From a bacterium (GTDB lineage Bacteria > Myxococcota_A > Bradymonadia > UBA7976 > UBA1532), in NCBI GenBank assembly GCA_030426085.1, contig JAUHYW010000070.1, forward strand, positions 1 through 58,986: 58,986 nucleotides of DNA, given 5' to 3'. The position numbers and the translations under genes were made by a program. The notes beneath the pieces were generated by a model that worked only from the letters and a program-made list of their open reading frames with translations, searched no databases and was not told where the DNA came from. Shown here one piece after another: positions 5,784 to 14,067 of this stretch. Positions within the stretch are counted from its first letter, which is position 1. Each line of letters opens with the position of its first letter.

Positions 5784-8409
5784 GGCCGCCGGCGGCGTAG
5801 AACCGCTCGGTGAAGACGCGGGCCTCGGCGTCGGGCACCGGGCGGTCGGTGGCGATGACCGAGCGGGCGCCGGCCGCCAGGAACGCCTCGGGCAGCCCCA
5901 GCACGTCGTCCCGCAGCAGCAGCGCCTCGGGCCCGGTCTCGCAGCCGTTGAGCACCACCCGGCCCCCGGTCATGCGCAGCCCCAGGATGTCGACCACGTC
6001 GAAGCGCCGGCCGTGGGCGAGGCGCAGGTGCGCGTCCCACGGGCGGGCCTGGCGCAGCACGCCGTGCCCCGAGAAGTGCAGCAGGCGGGCGTCGGGCAGA
6101 GCCTCGGCGAGGGCGTCGGCCGTGGCGGCCGGGCCCACGCGCAGGCGGGCGTCGGGCAGGGTCTCGGCGAGCGCCCGGCCGGCGGCGCGGGCGTGCGGCA
6201 GGTCGAGGCCAGGGTCGGCGACGATGAGCGGGGGGCCGCTCGCGGTGGGCGGCGGGCGCAGCAGCAGGCCGGCGTGGGGCAGCCAGGAGACGGTGTGGGT
6301 CACGAGCAGCGGGGACGCGTCGGCCCGGGCCTCGGTGGCCAGGGCGAAGCCGTGGGGGTGTCCGCCGGTGACGAGGTAGAGGTGCCGGGGGCCGCCGGGT
6401 GCGGTGAGCGCGGCGCGCCAGGGGGCGAGGGGGTCGTCGGTGATCGTCGCGGTCGAGAGGCCCGCGGCGGTGACCCGCTGGGCGTACCATCGGTCGTCGA
6501 CCCGCAGCAGCGCGACGAGCCACGCGTCGGGGGGCAGGCGGGCGGCGATCGCGTCGCCGTCGGCGCCGTCCGGTCCGGCGTCGAGCGGCGCGGCGCGGTC
6601 GAGCAGGGCCATCGCCGCTTCGAAGGCGCCCCGGCGCTCGGATTCGGCTGCGGCGACGTCCACCTGCCACGCGGCGCGGGCGGCGCCGGCGACCAGATCG
6701 GACCGTCGGCGCAGCTCGGCGAGGCGATCCCGCGCGGCGGCCAGCGCGCCGGCCCGGGCCAGCCACGCCGCGCGGTCGGGGCCGGTGAGCCGCTGCACGC
6801 GCAGGCGGGTCCGGGCCGCGCGCAGAATCCGGGCCCGATCGCGATCGGCGATCCCGAACGCGGCCGAGGGATCACCCCGCTCGAGCGCCAGCCGGAAGGC
6901 GTCGCCCACCAGCGCCCGGCGGGCGGCGAAGTAGGCGCCGCGGGGCCCGAGCAGGCCGGCGCGGGCGCCCTGGCGGGCCATGGTCGTCAACGCCCGACCG
7001 AAGAGCGCCGCCGCGGCCTCCGGATCGTGCCCGCGCACCGCCTGCCCCTGTCCGTGCAGCGCCCGCCACGCGACGTCGCCGCCGTCGGGGCCCAGCTCGA
7101 TCCGGGCCCGGGCGTCGACCGCGGCGAACCGCTCGGCGGCCTCGGGTCGTCGCTCGGCGAGGGCGAGGCGGGCGTCGAGCATCGCCGCGGCGAGGGTGTG
7201 GGTCCGCTCGACGCCGTGGGCCCGGGCGCGGTTCAGGTGGCCCCCGGCCGCGCGGCGGTCGCCCCGCTCGAAGGCGGCGTGGGCCAGGTTCAGCTCGATG
7301 TTGGCCCGCCGCGCCGGCTGTTCGGCGCCGGCCAGCGCCGTCTCGAAGGCCCGGCGGGCGACGTACGGGCGCCCGGCGCCGAGGGCCAGCCAGCCACGGT
7401 TGACCTCGAAGCGCGAGCGATCGAGCGGCGAGGCGTCGGTCAGAGCAGGGTGTAGATCCTCCAGCGTCACGAGCCCCTCGGCGTGGCGCCCGAGCGCGCC
7501 CAGCGCCAGGGCCCGGCTCTCGAGCACCAGCCGGCGGATGCGGTCGAGGCCCAGCCGCTCGGCGAGCCGGAGCGCTCGATCGAAGCGGGCGTCGGCCGCC
7601 CGCCAGTCCCCGGTCTCGAGCGCGAGCACCCCCCGCATGTGGGCGATGCTGGCCTGATTCAGCGGGTCGTCGGCCGCCTCGGCGATGGCTTCGGCGCGGG
7701 CGGTGAGGCGGTCCATGGCGACGAAGTCCCGCTGGGTGAGGGCGACCCAGCCGGCGGCGTTGAGGCGGCGGGCCTGCTCGGTGGGGATCGCCCGGGCGGC
7801 GGCGACGCGGGCGCCGTCGATCCAGGCGGCGCGGGCGGCGGGCAGGTCGCCGGCGAGGGTGGCGACGCGGGCGGCCTCGACGGGCAGCCACAGCGCTTGC
7901 TCGGGGGTCGGATCGGTCACGGCGGCGAGGGCCCGGCGGGCGGCGTCGACGTCGCCCGCGCGCCGGGCTGCGGCGATCGGGGCGAGGCCGGGCAGGGCCT
8001 CGGGTGGGGTGCGCCATCGGATGGATCGATCGAGCAGGGTCGTATCGCCCGCGCGCACGACGAGCCGCGCGTCGCCCGGCGCGGGGGCGGTCTCGGGCGG
8101 CGCGGCTTCGAGGCGCAGGCCGCCGTCGATGGGGTGCGCGGCGTGGGGCAGGCGGTGGGCTTCGCCGGTGTGATCGACGATCGCCAGATCGAGGGCCGGC
8201 GCGGGCCCGGTCGTCAGCAGCAGCGGGCGGCGCTCGCGGTCGAACCGGGGGATCGGTGGATCGCCCTCGATCAGCCGGGCGCCGCGCAGGTCGAACTCAG
8301 GGGGCGGGGGCGGCTCGATCGGCGGGTCGTCGCACCCCTGGCAGCCGGGCAGCGCGGCGCAGAAGAGCCCGAGCGATCCGATGACCAGCGCGCCGAGCCA
8401 GCGGGGCAT
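5686..8409 (-). CDS. Lipoprotein with TPR repeats and C-terminal CHAT protease domain
   Basis: The protein has 907 residues. A signal peptide with lipobox LPGC is followed by a beta-rich region to about residue 130, then helical Ala/Arg-rich TPR-like repeats (about 150-560), and a C-terminal CHAT domain. The caspase-like catalytic pair is visible: His in 'HFSGHG' (about residue 782) and Cys in 'LNGCETG' (about 823). CHAT proteases usually work in the cytoplasm with TPR partners, so a lipoprotein form facing the periplasm or surface is unusual. The start ATG overlaps the stop of the upstream Rrf2 regulator by one base (TGATG), which places it third in a globin-regulator-protease operon. The substrate is unknown; activation by nitric-oxide stress is an inference from the operon. 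Confidence 0.85.
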   Translation of the reverse strand: MPRWLGALVIGSLGLFCAALPGCQGCDDPPIEPPPPPEFDLRGARLIEGDPPIPRFDRERRPLLLTTGPAPALDLAIVDHTGEAHRLPHAAHPIDGGLRLEAAPPETAPAPGDARLVVRAGDTTLLDRSIRWRTPPEALPGLAPIAAARRAGDVDAARRALAAVTDPTPEQALWLPVEAARVATLAGDLPAARAAWIDGARVAAARAIPTEQARRLNAAGWVALTQRDFVAMDRLTARAEAIAEAADDPLNQASIAHMRGVLALETGDWRAADARFDRALRLAERLGLDRIRRLVLESRALALGALGRHAEGLVTLEDLHPALTDASPLDRSRFEVNRGWLALGAGRPYVARRAFETALAGAEQPARRANIELNLAHAAFERGDRRAAGGHLNRARAHGVERTHTLAAAMLDARLALAERRPEAAERFAAVDARARIELGPDGGDVAWRALHGQGQAVRGHDPEAAAALFGRALTTMARQGARAGLLGPRGAYFAARRALVGDAFRLALERGDPSAAFGIADRDRARILRAARTRLRVQRLTGPDRAAWLARAGALAAARDRLAELRRRSDLVAGAARAAWQVDVAAAESERRGAFEAAMALLDRAAPLDAGPDGADGDAIAARLPPDAWLVALLRVDDRWYAQRVTAAGLSTATITDDPLAPWRAALTAPGGPRHLYLVTGGHPHGFALATEARADASPLLVTHTVSWLPHAGLLLRPPPTASGPPLIVADPGLDLPHARAAGRALAETLPDARLRVGPAATADALAEALPDARLLHFSGHGVLRQARPWDAHLRLAHGRRFDVVDILGLRMTGGRVVLNGCETGPEALLLRDDVLGLPEAFLAAGARSVIATDRPVPDAEARVFTERFYAAGGLTDPAGALRAVAGSLRAEGRPAWSAWRLLGAR

Positions 8410-8846
8410 CAGCCGTCCAGCAGTCGGATCAGGGCCGGGCGGTCGGCGGCGGGCAGCGCGTCGGCGAGGGTGTGGCGGTCGAGCACCGCCAGGAAGGCGT
8501 CCCGGGCGGCGGCCAGCGGCGCGACGAGGCCGCAGGCGGGCACGATGGGGCAGGTGTTGCGGGCCCGGTCGAAGCACTCGACGATGAACAGGTCGGGCTC
8601 GACGCTGCGGACGACCGCCCCGATGGTGATCGCGTCGGGCGCGCGGGCCAGGGTCAGGCCGCCGCCGCGGCCCCGCTTGAGGTCGAGCCAGCCGGCCCGC
8701 CCGAGCAGGTTGACGACCTTGCCCAGGTGGTGCAGCGAGATGTCGTAGGCCCGGGAGATCTCTTCGGTGGAGATCCGCCGGCCGGGGTGGGCCGCCGCGT
8801 AGAGCAGCACCCGAAGGGCGTAGTCGGTCGACTTGGTCAGGCGCAT
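8409..8846 (-). CDS. nsrR: Rrf2-family, NsrR-like Fe-S transcriptional regulator
   Basis: The protein has 145 residues. The N-terminus 'MRLTKSTDYALRVLLYAA' and the winged helix that follows are typical of Rrf2 repressors. Three cysteines, C91, C99 and C105 ('ECFDRARNTCPIVPAC'), are placed as in NsrR (three Cys ending in P-A-C), which holds an Fe-S cluster that nitric oxide destroys. The linked truncated globin and the palindrome 9268-9290, with the NsrR-like 11-1-11 layout, support an NsrR role. The C91-C99 spacing is wider than in E. coli NsrR. A 16-bp gap follows the globin gene upstream, and the downstream CHAT gene overlaps by one base. Other Rrf2 types such as IscR are less likely on context. 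Confidence 0.8.
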   Translation of the reverse strand: MRLTKSTDYALRVLLYAAAHPGRRISTEEISRAYDISLHHLGKVVNLLGRAGWLDLKRGRGGGLTLARAPDAITIGAVVRSVEPDLFIVECFDRARNTCPIVPACGLVAPLAAARDAFLAVLDRHTLADALPAADRPALIRLLDG

Positions 8847-8862
8847 GGCGCTCCGGGGCGCG

Positions 8863-9243
8863 CTACCGGTTCAGGACGTCGTCGCGCAGCCCGCCGGCCT
8901 TCTCCATGACCGCCGAGACCAGCTCGGCGGGCACGCCCAGCTCGGTCAGCGTCGCCTCGAGGTGCATGGCGACGTGGTCGAAGTGGGAGTCGTCGAGCCC
9001 CTGCTTCTCGACGAGCTTGCGGTGCGCCGCGCGCATCGAGCGACCGGTATAGCGGTTCGGGCCGCCGGTGACCATGGTCAGGAACCGCTTCTGCTTCTTC
9101 AGCTGGCGGTCCATGTCGATCTGATCGAAGAAGCGCGCGATGTGCGCATCGGCCAGCACCTTCTCGTAGAACAGCTTCACCGCGGCGTCCATCGCCGGCT
9201 CGCCGCCGATCTGCGCGTAGACGCTCTTGTCGGGGTCCCCCAT
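8863..9243 (-). CDS. glbN: Truncated hemoglobin, group 1
   Basis: The protein has 126 residues covering the entire 2-on-2 globin fold: 'SVYAQIGGEPAMDAAVKLFYEKVLAD' (A/B helices), 'RFLTMVTGGPNRYTGRSMRAAHRKL' (E-F region with the proximal His), and 'FDHVAMHLEATLTELGVP' (G helix). These match trHbN proteins, many of which dioxygenate nitric oxide to nitrate. It is the first gene of a leftward operon with the NsrR-like regulator and the CHAT lipoprotein. The start ATG at 9243 has GGAGG about 10 nt upstream. The NsrR-like operator over the promoter implies induction by NO. Confidence 0.9.
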   Translation of the reverse strand: MGDPDKSVYAQIGGEPAMDAAVKLFYEKVLADAHIARFFDQIDMDRQLKKQKRFLTMVTGGPNRYTGRSMRAAHRKLVEKQGLDDSHFDHVAMHLEATLTELGVPAELVSAVMEKAGGLRDDVLNR

Positions 9244-9267
9244 GGCTTCGTCCTCCGTGCCATCAAT

Positions 9268-9290
9268 AAGGCGAGTTGAATATGCGTCTT
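9268..9290 (-). promoter_or_regulatory. NsrR-like operator palindrome
   Basis: On the minus strand AAGACGCATAT and CAACTCGCCTT flank one central base, an 11-1-11 palindrome. The outer bases are symmetric (AAG.CG..T, 6 of 11 positions), and the left half closely follows the known NsrR half-site AAGATGCATTT. It overlaps the -10 of the operon promoter, so binding would block transcription. Confidence 0.55.
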
Positions 9291-9307
9291 ATGCCGGAGG
9301 GGGTCAA
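9279..9307 (-). promoter_or_regulatory. Sigma-70-like promoter of the globin operon
   Basis: Reading leftward, TTGACC (9302-9307) and CATATT (9279-9284) are separated by exactly 17 bases. The first has 5 and the second 4 of 6 consensus bases, which stands out in such GC-rich DNA. The start site would be about 30 nt upstream of the globin ATG. Confidence 0.6.
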
Positions 9308-9363
9308 CCTGAAAGTGGTATCCGAGATGCGCTTTTTCGGGGCCCCGCGCCCGCCGCCGCCGC

Positions 9364-9392
9364 TCGACTTCTCCGGCGGTGAGCCCTATCAT
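9364..9392 (+). promoter_or_regulatory. Candidate promoter of the kinase gene at 9440
   Basis: TCGACT, 17 bases, then TATCAT (5 of 6 consensus -10 bases). The predicted start site near 9399 gives a 40-nt leader. Confidence 0.35.
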
Positions 9393-9439
9393 CCGCCGGC
9401 CACGAAGGGTCGGTGCCCGGCATCGATCGGGAGGGGTCG

Positions 9440-11200
9440 GTGGCCGCTGCGGCATCCAACCTGATCGGACAGGTCCTCGACGGGCGCTACGCCGTGACCG
9501 CCGAGATCGGCCGTGGGGGGCACGGCATCGTCTACCGGGCGGTGCACCTCCAGCTCCAGCGGGACGTGGCGATCAAGGTGGTGACGACCCCCGGCGAGGG
9601 GCTCGACCGGCGCTTCCGGCGCGAGGCGCAGGTGCAGGCCCGGCTGCGGCACCCGGCGGTGGTCAAGCTGCTCGACTTCGGGGTCGATCTCGCTGGCCGG
9701 CTGTACATGGTGCAGGAGTTCGTCGAGGGCGACTCGCTCACGGCGCGGCTCAAGCGCGGGCGCCCGCCGGTGGACGACGCGGTGCTGATCGTGGGCGACG
9801 TGCTCGACGCGCTCGCCGAGGCCCACGCGCTCGGCGTCGTGCACCGGGACGTCAAGCCCTCGAACATCATGGTGGTCGACGGCCCCCGGCGGCTCGAGGG
9901 GCGGCTGCTCGACTTCGGGGTGGCCAAGCTGCTCGACCAGGCGGGGCACACCCGGTTGACCCGGGCCGGCGCGCTGGTCGGGACCCCGGCCTACATGTCG
10001 CCCGAGCAGGTGGCCCTCGAGCCGCTGAGCCCGGCGAGCGATGTCTACAGCGTGGGGGTCGTGCTCTACGAGGCGTTGGCCGGGCAGCGGCCGTACATCG
10101 GATCGGTCAACGAGGTGCTCGGGGCCCACCTGAACCAGACCCCGCCGCCGCTGCCCGAGCACGTGCCGCCGGGGCTGGCCCGGGTGGCGCTGACCGCCCT
10201 GGCCCGCCAGCCGGGGGATCGCTTCGCGAGCGCCGAGCGGATGTGCGAGGCGCTGTGGGACGCGCACCGCGCCGGCGGCGTGCGCCGGCCGCGCAGCTCG
10301 GGCGAGCTGCCCCGGCTGCCCACCCGCGACGGCTCGGCCCCGCCGGCGGTCCCCCGCGAGACCCGGGTGTTGGAGGTGACCCCGCCGCCCACGCCTCGGG
10401 TGGGCGCCACGCTCTTCGACGCGGGCGGTGATCCCACCGCCGTGGTGACCACGCCCCGGCCGGCGGGGCGGCGGCCGTCCATCCCACCCCCATCGGAGGC
10501 GACCGAGACGCTGCCCCCCGCGCCCCCCCGGCCGGGGCGATCCGGGGCCCGGCTCGCCCCGGTGGTCGGGCTGGCGCTGCTGCTCGCCGCGCTGACCGCC
10601 GGCGTGACGCTGTGGGTCGCCGGGCCCGCCGCGCCGATCGACGGGTCTCCGCCGGCCGAGCTGCGGATCGACCCGGCGGCGGAGAACGCCCCGCTCAACA
10701 CCCGGCCTGCGGTGCGCACGGTGGAGCTGCTGCCGATGCCCGACGGCGGCGCGGCGGACGTCCGGGTCATGGAGGTCGTGGCCGTCGGCGCGGCGCCCGA
10801 GCCGGACGCCGGCCCCGACGCGACCCGGGCCGCGCGGCCCGCCCCGACCGACCGCCGGACCCGCCGCGCCCGCCGGGCGCCGCCGACGGTCCGCCCCGAG
10901 CGCCGGGCGCCCGATCCGGCGTCCCCCCAGCCGGAGTCCACGCCCGAAGAGTCGCCCGCCCCCCCGCCGGATGCCGCCGCGGCCCCCGACGCCGCGCGGC
11001 CCGCGGTCGACCCGGTCGATCTGCTCGAGCGCCGGATCGACGCCGCCTTCGCCGCTTGCCGCTGCGACGACGTCCTGGCTCAGCTCGATCGGCTCGCCCG
11101 CCTCGACCCGGCCAGCGCCCGCCAGCGCCGCAGCCGCCACCGCCGCGAGTGCCGGCTGGCGTTGCCCGGCAACTGCGTCACCCGGGGCGCCCGCCCCTGA
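9440..11200 (+). CDS. Transmembrane Ser/Thr protein kinase
   Basis: The N-terminal kinase domain (about residues 10-270) has all key motifs: the Gly loop 'GRGGHGIVYRA', the Lys in 'VAIKVV', the catalytic loop 'HRDVKPSN', 'DFG', and 'GTPAYMSPEQ'. A Pro/Ala/Arg-rich linker follows, with one membrane helix near residues 375-400, and then an outer segment rich in Pro, Asp and Arg. It ends in a short helical region with three Cys. This is the layout of bacterial receptor kinases with a cytoplasmic kinase and an external sensor. GTG 9440 is preferred because GGAGG lies 5 nt upstream; an in-frame GTG at 9413 would add nine residues. Confidence 0.88.
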   Translation: MAAAASNLIGQVLDGRYAVTAEIGRGGHGIVYRAVHLQLQRDVAIKVVTTPGEGLDRRFRREAQVQARLRHPAVVKLLDFGVDLAGRLYMVQEFVEGDSLTARLKRGRPPVDDAVLIVGDVLDALAEAHALGVVHRDVKPSNIMVVDGPRRLEGRLLDFGVAKLLDQAGHTRLTRAGALVGTPAYMSPEQVALEPLSPASDVYSVGVVLYEALAGQRPYIGSVNEVLGAHLNQTPPPLPEHVPPGLARVALTALARQPGDRFASAERMCEALWDAHRAGGVRRPRSSGELPRLPTRDGSAPPAVPRETRVLEVTPPPTPRVGATLFDAGGDPTAVVTTPRPAGRRPSIPPPSEATETLPPAPPRPGRSGARLAPVVGLALLLAALTAGVTLWVAGPAAPIDGSPPAELRIDPAAENAPLNTRPAVRTVELLPMPDGGAADVRVMEVVAVGAAPEPDAGPDATRAARPAPTDRRTRRARRAPPTVRPERRAPDPASPQPESTPEESPAPPPDAAAAPDAARPAVDPVDLLERRIDAAFAACRCDDVLAQLDRLARLDPASARQRRSRHRRECRLALPGNCVTRGARP

Positions 11201-11339
11201 CGGGCCCCGCCCTCCCGCCATCGACGCCGCCCCCGACCCCCGCCCTTGCCCCGGTGGGACGTTTCATGCTGTCATCCGCCGCTATTTCGACCCGGCAGGA
11301 GTTTGCCGCCGGGTCGCGCCCCCACCCATGGAGGATCGC

Positions 11340-12020
11340 ATGATCGCCCGTCTCGCCCGCGCGCTGCTCGCCGCCGGGTGTCTCGTCGGCAGCGCCTCGG
11401 CCCTCGCCGCGCCCCCCGGGCCGAGCGACGCCGCCGCGGCCCTCGACCGGCTGCGCGTCGACCACCCGGCGCTGAAGGCCACCCACCGCCCCGGATCGCC
11501 GGTGCCCACCGTGCTCAGCGGCCTCGCCGTGCCCACCGAAGGGGCCGACGCCGCGGCCCGGGTCGAGGGCTTCCTCGCCGGGCACCGGGCTCTCTTCGCC
11601 GGCGCCGAGCTGCGGGTCGACACCGTGCGCCCCCGCCCGGCGCGCACGCTGGTCGCGCTGACCCAGACCCACGACGGGCTGCCGGTGCTCGATCGGGGCG
11701 CCTCGGTCACGCTCGACGCCGACGGGCGGGTCGTGCGCGTCAGCGGGCACGTCCGCCCGCTGACCCACGTCGACCGGGCCACCATCGACCCCGAGGCGGC
11801 CCGGGCGCTGGCCGTCCGCCACATCACCGGCGCGAGCATGGCCGAGCCGCTGCCGCAGATCGCGCTGCGCGTCGACCGGGGCGTCGTCGCCGTCGGCAGC
11901 CGGGGGACAGAGGTCTACGAGGTGCACGTCAGCCGGCGCCCGCTGGCCGAGCACCTCATCGTGCGGATCGACGCCCACGCCGGCCGCGTGCTCGGCGTGC
12001 GCAACGGGATGGTGCACTGA
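11340..12020 (+). CDS. Secreted FTP/PepSY-type propeptide protein
   Basis: The protein has 226 residues with a clear signal peptide ('LLAAGCLVGSASALA'). The centre reads 'TLVALTQTHDGLPVLDRGASVTLDADGRVVRVSGHV', the FTP (fungalysin/thermolysin propeptide) pattern, and 'ARALAVRHITG' onward resembles the following PepSY element. No protease domain is attached. The next gene begins inside this gene's stop codon (TGATG) and encodes the M36-like protease, so propeptide and enzyme appear to be separate, coupled polypeptides. The likely role is chaperone or inhibitor of the partner protease. The start is ATG 11340 with GGAGG 5 nt upstream. Confidence 0.75.
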   Translation: MIARLARALLAAGCLVGSASALAAPPGPSDAAAALDRLRVDHPALKATHRPGSPVPTVLSGLAVPTEGADAAARVEGFLAGHRALFAGAELRVDTVRPRPARTLVALTQTHDGLPVLDRGASVTLDADGRVVRVSGHVRPLTHVDRATIDPEAARALAVRHITGASMAEPLPQIALRVDRGVVAVGSRGTEVYEVHVSRRPLAEHLIVRIDAHAGRVLGVRNGMVH

Positions 12021-13951
12021 TGCGGACCGTGAACCCGACCCTGATCGCGCTGCTGCTCGCGCCGCTCGCCGCCGCGTTCGTCGGCTGCGACGACGCCGAC
12101 AGCGGCGAAGACCCCATCGTCATCACCGACATGACTCCCGCGCCCGAGCCGGACATGGCGCCCGAGCCCGAGCCCGACGCGGCGCCCGAGCCGGACATGG
12201 CGCCCGAGCCCGACATGGCGCCGCCGCCGATCCCCGACGGGGGGCCGGTCATCGACGACCCCCTGGCGCTGGTCTACGAGAACGACCCGGTCACCGACGA
12301 GGGCGAGCTGTCCGAGGTGACGCTGTACCCCATCGCGACCGACAACGGCGCGCTCACCAGCGAGTGGGTCGAGGTCTTCAACTGCCTCAACGAAGACGGG
12401 GGCATCACCGCGATGCCGTTCGGCCCGGGCATCACCATGCAGCTCTGCCACGAGGTGCAGGTCGCCCGCCCGGGGCCCGACGGGCACTACACCCACATCC
12501 TGCCGGCGGATGACACCGATCCCAATGACTCCTTCGCCGAAGTCATGATGTACCACCACGTCAACCGGGTGCACGACTACTTCAAGGAGACCTTCGGCTT
12601 CACCGATCTGGACTTCCCGCTGCCGGCCCTGGTCAACGTGCAGTTCAAGATCGACCCCCCGCTGCCCATCCCCGGCTTCATGCCCGGCCCCGATGGCTGG
12701 ATCCCGTTCGACAACGCGGCGTTCTTCCCCAAAGAGAGTTGGGATGTGCTCGCCGGTCAGGTCGGCCTGCCCGGGCGGGACAGCGACAGCATCATCTTCT
12801 TCCAGGGGCAGTACGACTTCGCCTACGACGGGCGGGTCATCTACCACGAGTACACCCACGCGGTGGTCGGCACCGGCCGGCTCCAGGCGTCGGTGGTGCC
12901 CGACGAGTACGGGGTGAGCAACTCGTCGCTGTCGATGAACGAGGGCCTGGCCGACTACTTCGCCGCCAGCCTGTCGGGCGACCCGGTCATCGGGGCCTAC
13001 GTGGGCGGCATCCTGGGGCTGGGCGGGCTGCGCAACCTCGCCGAGCCGCGCCGCTGCCCCGAAGACACCGTCGACGAGATCCACGCTCACGGGCTGCTCA
13101 TCGGGGCGACGATGTGGTCGGTGCGCGAGGCGCTGGGGGCCGAGGTCGCCGACGGCATCGCCTTCCGCGCGCTGGAGCAGTTCACCCCCCAGACCACCCA
13201 CGTCGAGGCCGCCGCGCTGATGCTCGCCGAGGCCGACGCGCTCGGGGGCGACATTCCCGATCGGGTGCGGGCGATCTTCACCGACCATGGCTTCGGCGCG
13301 TGTGAGCGCTCGGCGCCGCTCGAGAGCTGGACCGCCATGGGCAGCCGCGACCGGCTGCCGCACCTCGTCGAGGGCCTCGACAGCGTGGGCTTCAATGGCT
13401 ACGACGAGATCGGGGTGCCGGCCTACAAGCAGCTCCACATCCCGGGGGACGCGGTGGGCGAGGCGCAGGCGGTGCGGGTGCGCTGGAAGGTCGAGACCAG
13501 CCCGTTCGCCTTCGGTGGGGGCGGCCCCCTGCGGCTGGACATGGCGGTGCGGGCCGGCGAGCCCATCCGCTTCGACTACGACGCCGACATCGGGGTCACC
13601 TACGACTTCGCCTTCGCGCCGGCCGACGAGGACGGCGATCAGGCGGTGGTCTTCGCCGGTGACTGCCTGCCGGCGCCGGGTGAGAAGCTGCACACGCTGT
13701 GGCTCAACCGGGGCAACGACCAGCTCGCGGTGACCGCCATCGAGGTCGAGTACCTCGACGCGGTGCCGGACGACGAGCCGGTCCAGACCTGCGCCCCGGA
13801 GCCGCCCGATCCCGAGCCCGAGCCGCAGCCGGATCCCGAGCCGCAGCCGGACCCCGAGCCGCAGCCGGACCCTGAGCCGCAGCCGGACCCTGAGCCGGAC
13901 CCCGAGCCCGAGCCGCAGCCCGAGCCCGAGCCGCCCCCGCCCGGCGGCTGA
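12020..13951 (+). CDS. M36-like (fungalysin-type) zinc metalloprotease lipoprotein
   Basis: The protein has 643 residues. The lipobox is at 'AAFVGC', followed by a (P/A)EPDMAPEP linker and the catalytic domain. Zinc ligands are visible: H276 and H280 in 'HEYTH', with E277 as the catalytic base and E308 in 'NEGLADYF' as third ligand, as in M36 peptidases. A C-terminal beta-rich region is followed by a Pro/Glu/Asp tail of 6-residue repeats. The enzyme lacks its own FTP domain, which the upstream coupled gene supplies. It should be an exported, membrane-anchored endopeptidase. The start overlaps the upstream stop by one base. Confidence 0.85.
   Translation: MRTVNPTLIALLLAPLAAAFVGCDDADSGEDPIVITDMTPAPEPDMAPEPEPDAAPEPDMAPEPDMAPPPIPDGGPVIDDPLALVYENDPVTDEGELSEVTLYPIATDNGALTSEWVEVFNCLNEDGGITAMPFGPGITMQLCHEVQVARPGPDGHYTHILPADDTDPNDSFAEVMMYHHVNRVHDYFKETFGFTDLDFPLPALVNVQFKIDPPLPIPGFMPGPDGWIPFDNAAFFPKESWDVLAGQVGLPGRDSDSIIFFQGQYDFAYDGRVIYHEYTHAVVGTGRLQASVVPDEYGVSNSSLSMNEGLADYFAASLSGDPVIGAYVGGILGLGGLRNLAEPRRCPEDTVDEIHAHGLLIGATMWSVREALGAEVADGIAFRALEQFTPQTTHVEAAALMLAEADALGGDIPDRVRAIFTDHGFGACERSAPLESWTAMGSRDRLPHLVEGLDSVGFNGYDEIGVPAYKQLHIPGDAVGEAQAVRVRWKVETSPFAFGGGGPLRLDMAVRAGEPIRFDYDADIGVTYDFAFAPADEDGDQAVVFAGDCLPAPGEKLHTLWLNRGNDQLAVTAIEVEYLDAVPDDEPVQTCAPEPPDPEPEPQPDPEPQPDPEPQPDPEPQPDPEPDPEPEPQPEPEPPPPGG
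13829..13897 (+). repeat. 18-bp in-frame tandem repeat (PDPEPQ)
   Basis: Almost four copies of an 18-bp unit encode the PDPEPQ hexapeptide in the C-terminal tail of the metalloprotease. Copies differ mainly at third codon positions, which suggests recent expansion and then silent drift. Confidence 0.8.
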
Positions 13952-13968
13952 TCCCATCCGGCAGTGAA

Positions 13969-14003
13969 CGGATGGCATGGGTTCCGATGACGCATGCCAT
14001 CCG
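13969..14003. terminator. Perfect 10-bp inverted repeat between convergent genes
   Basis: CGGATGGCAT (13969-13978) and ATGCCATCCG (13994-14003) form a perfect stem around a 15-base loop. An additional CATCCG at 13955-13960 could pair with the left arm instead. It lies between the convergent protease and kinase genes, so a bidirectional terminator is the simplest reading, although no T-run follows on either strand. Confidence 0.4.
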
Positions 14004-14067
14004 GCGCCACCCACCTGCGGCGCTCGTCGAGAGCATCCCGAGCTCTCGGTCATTCGCCCGCGAGCCT

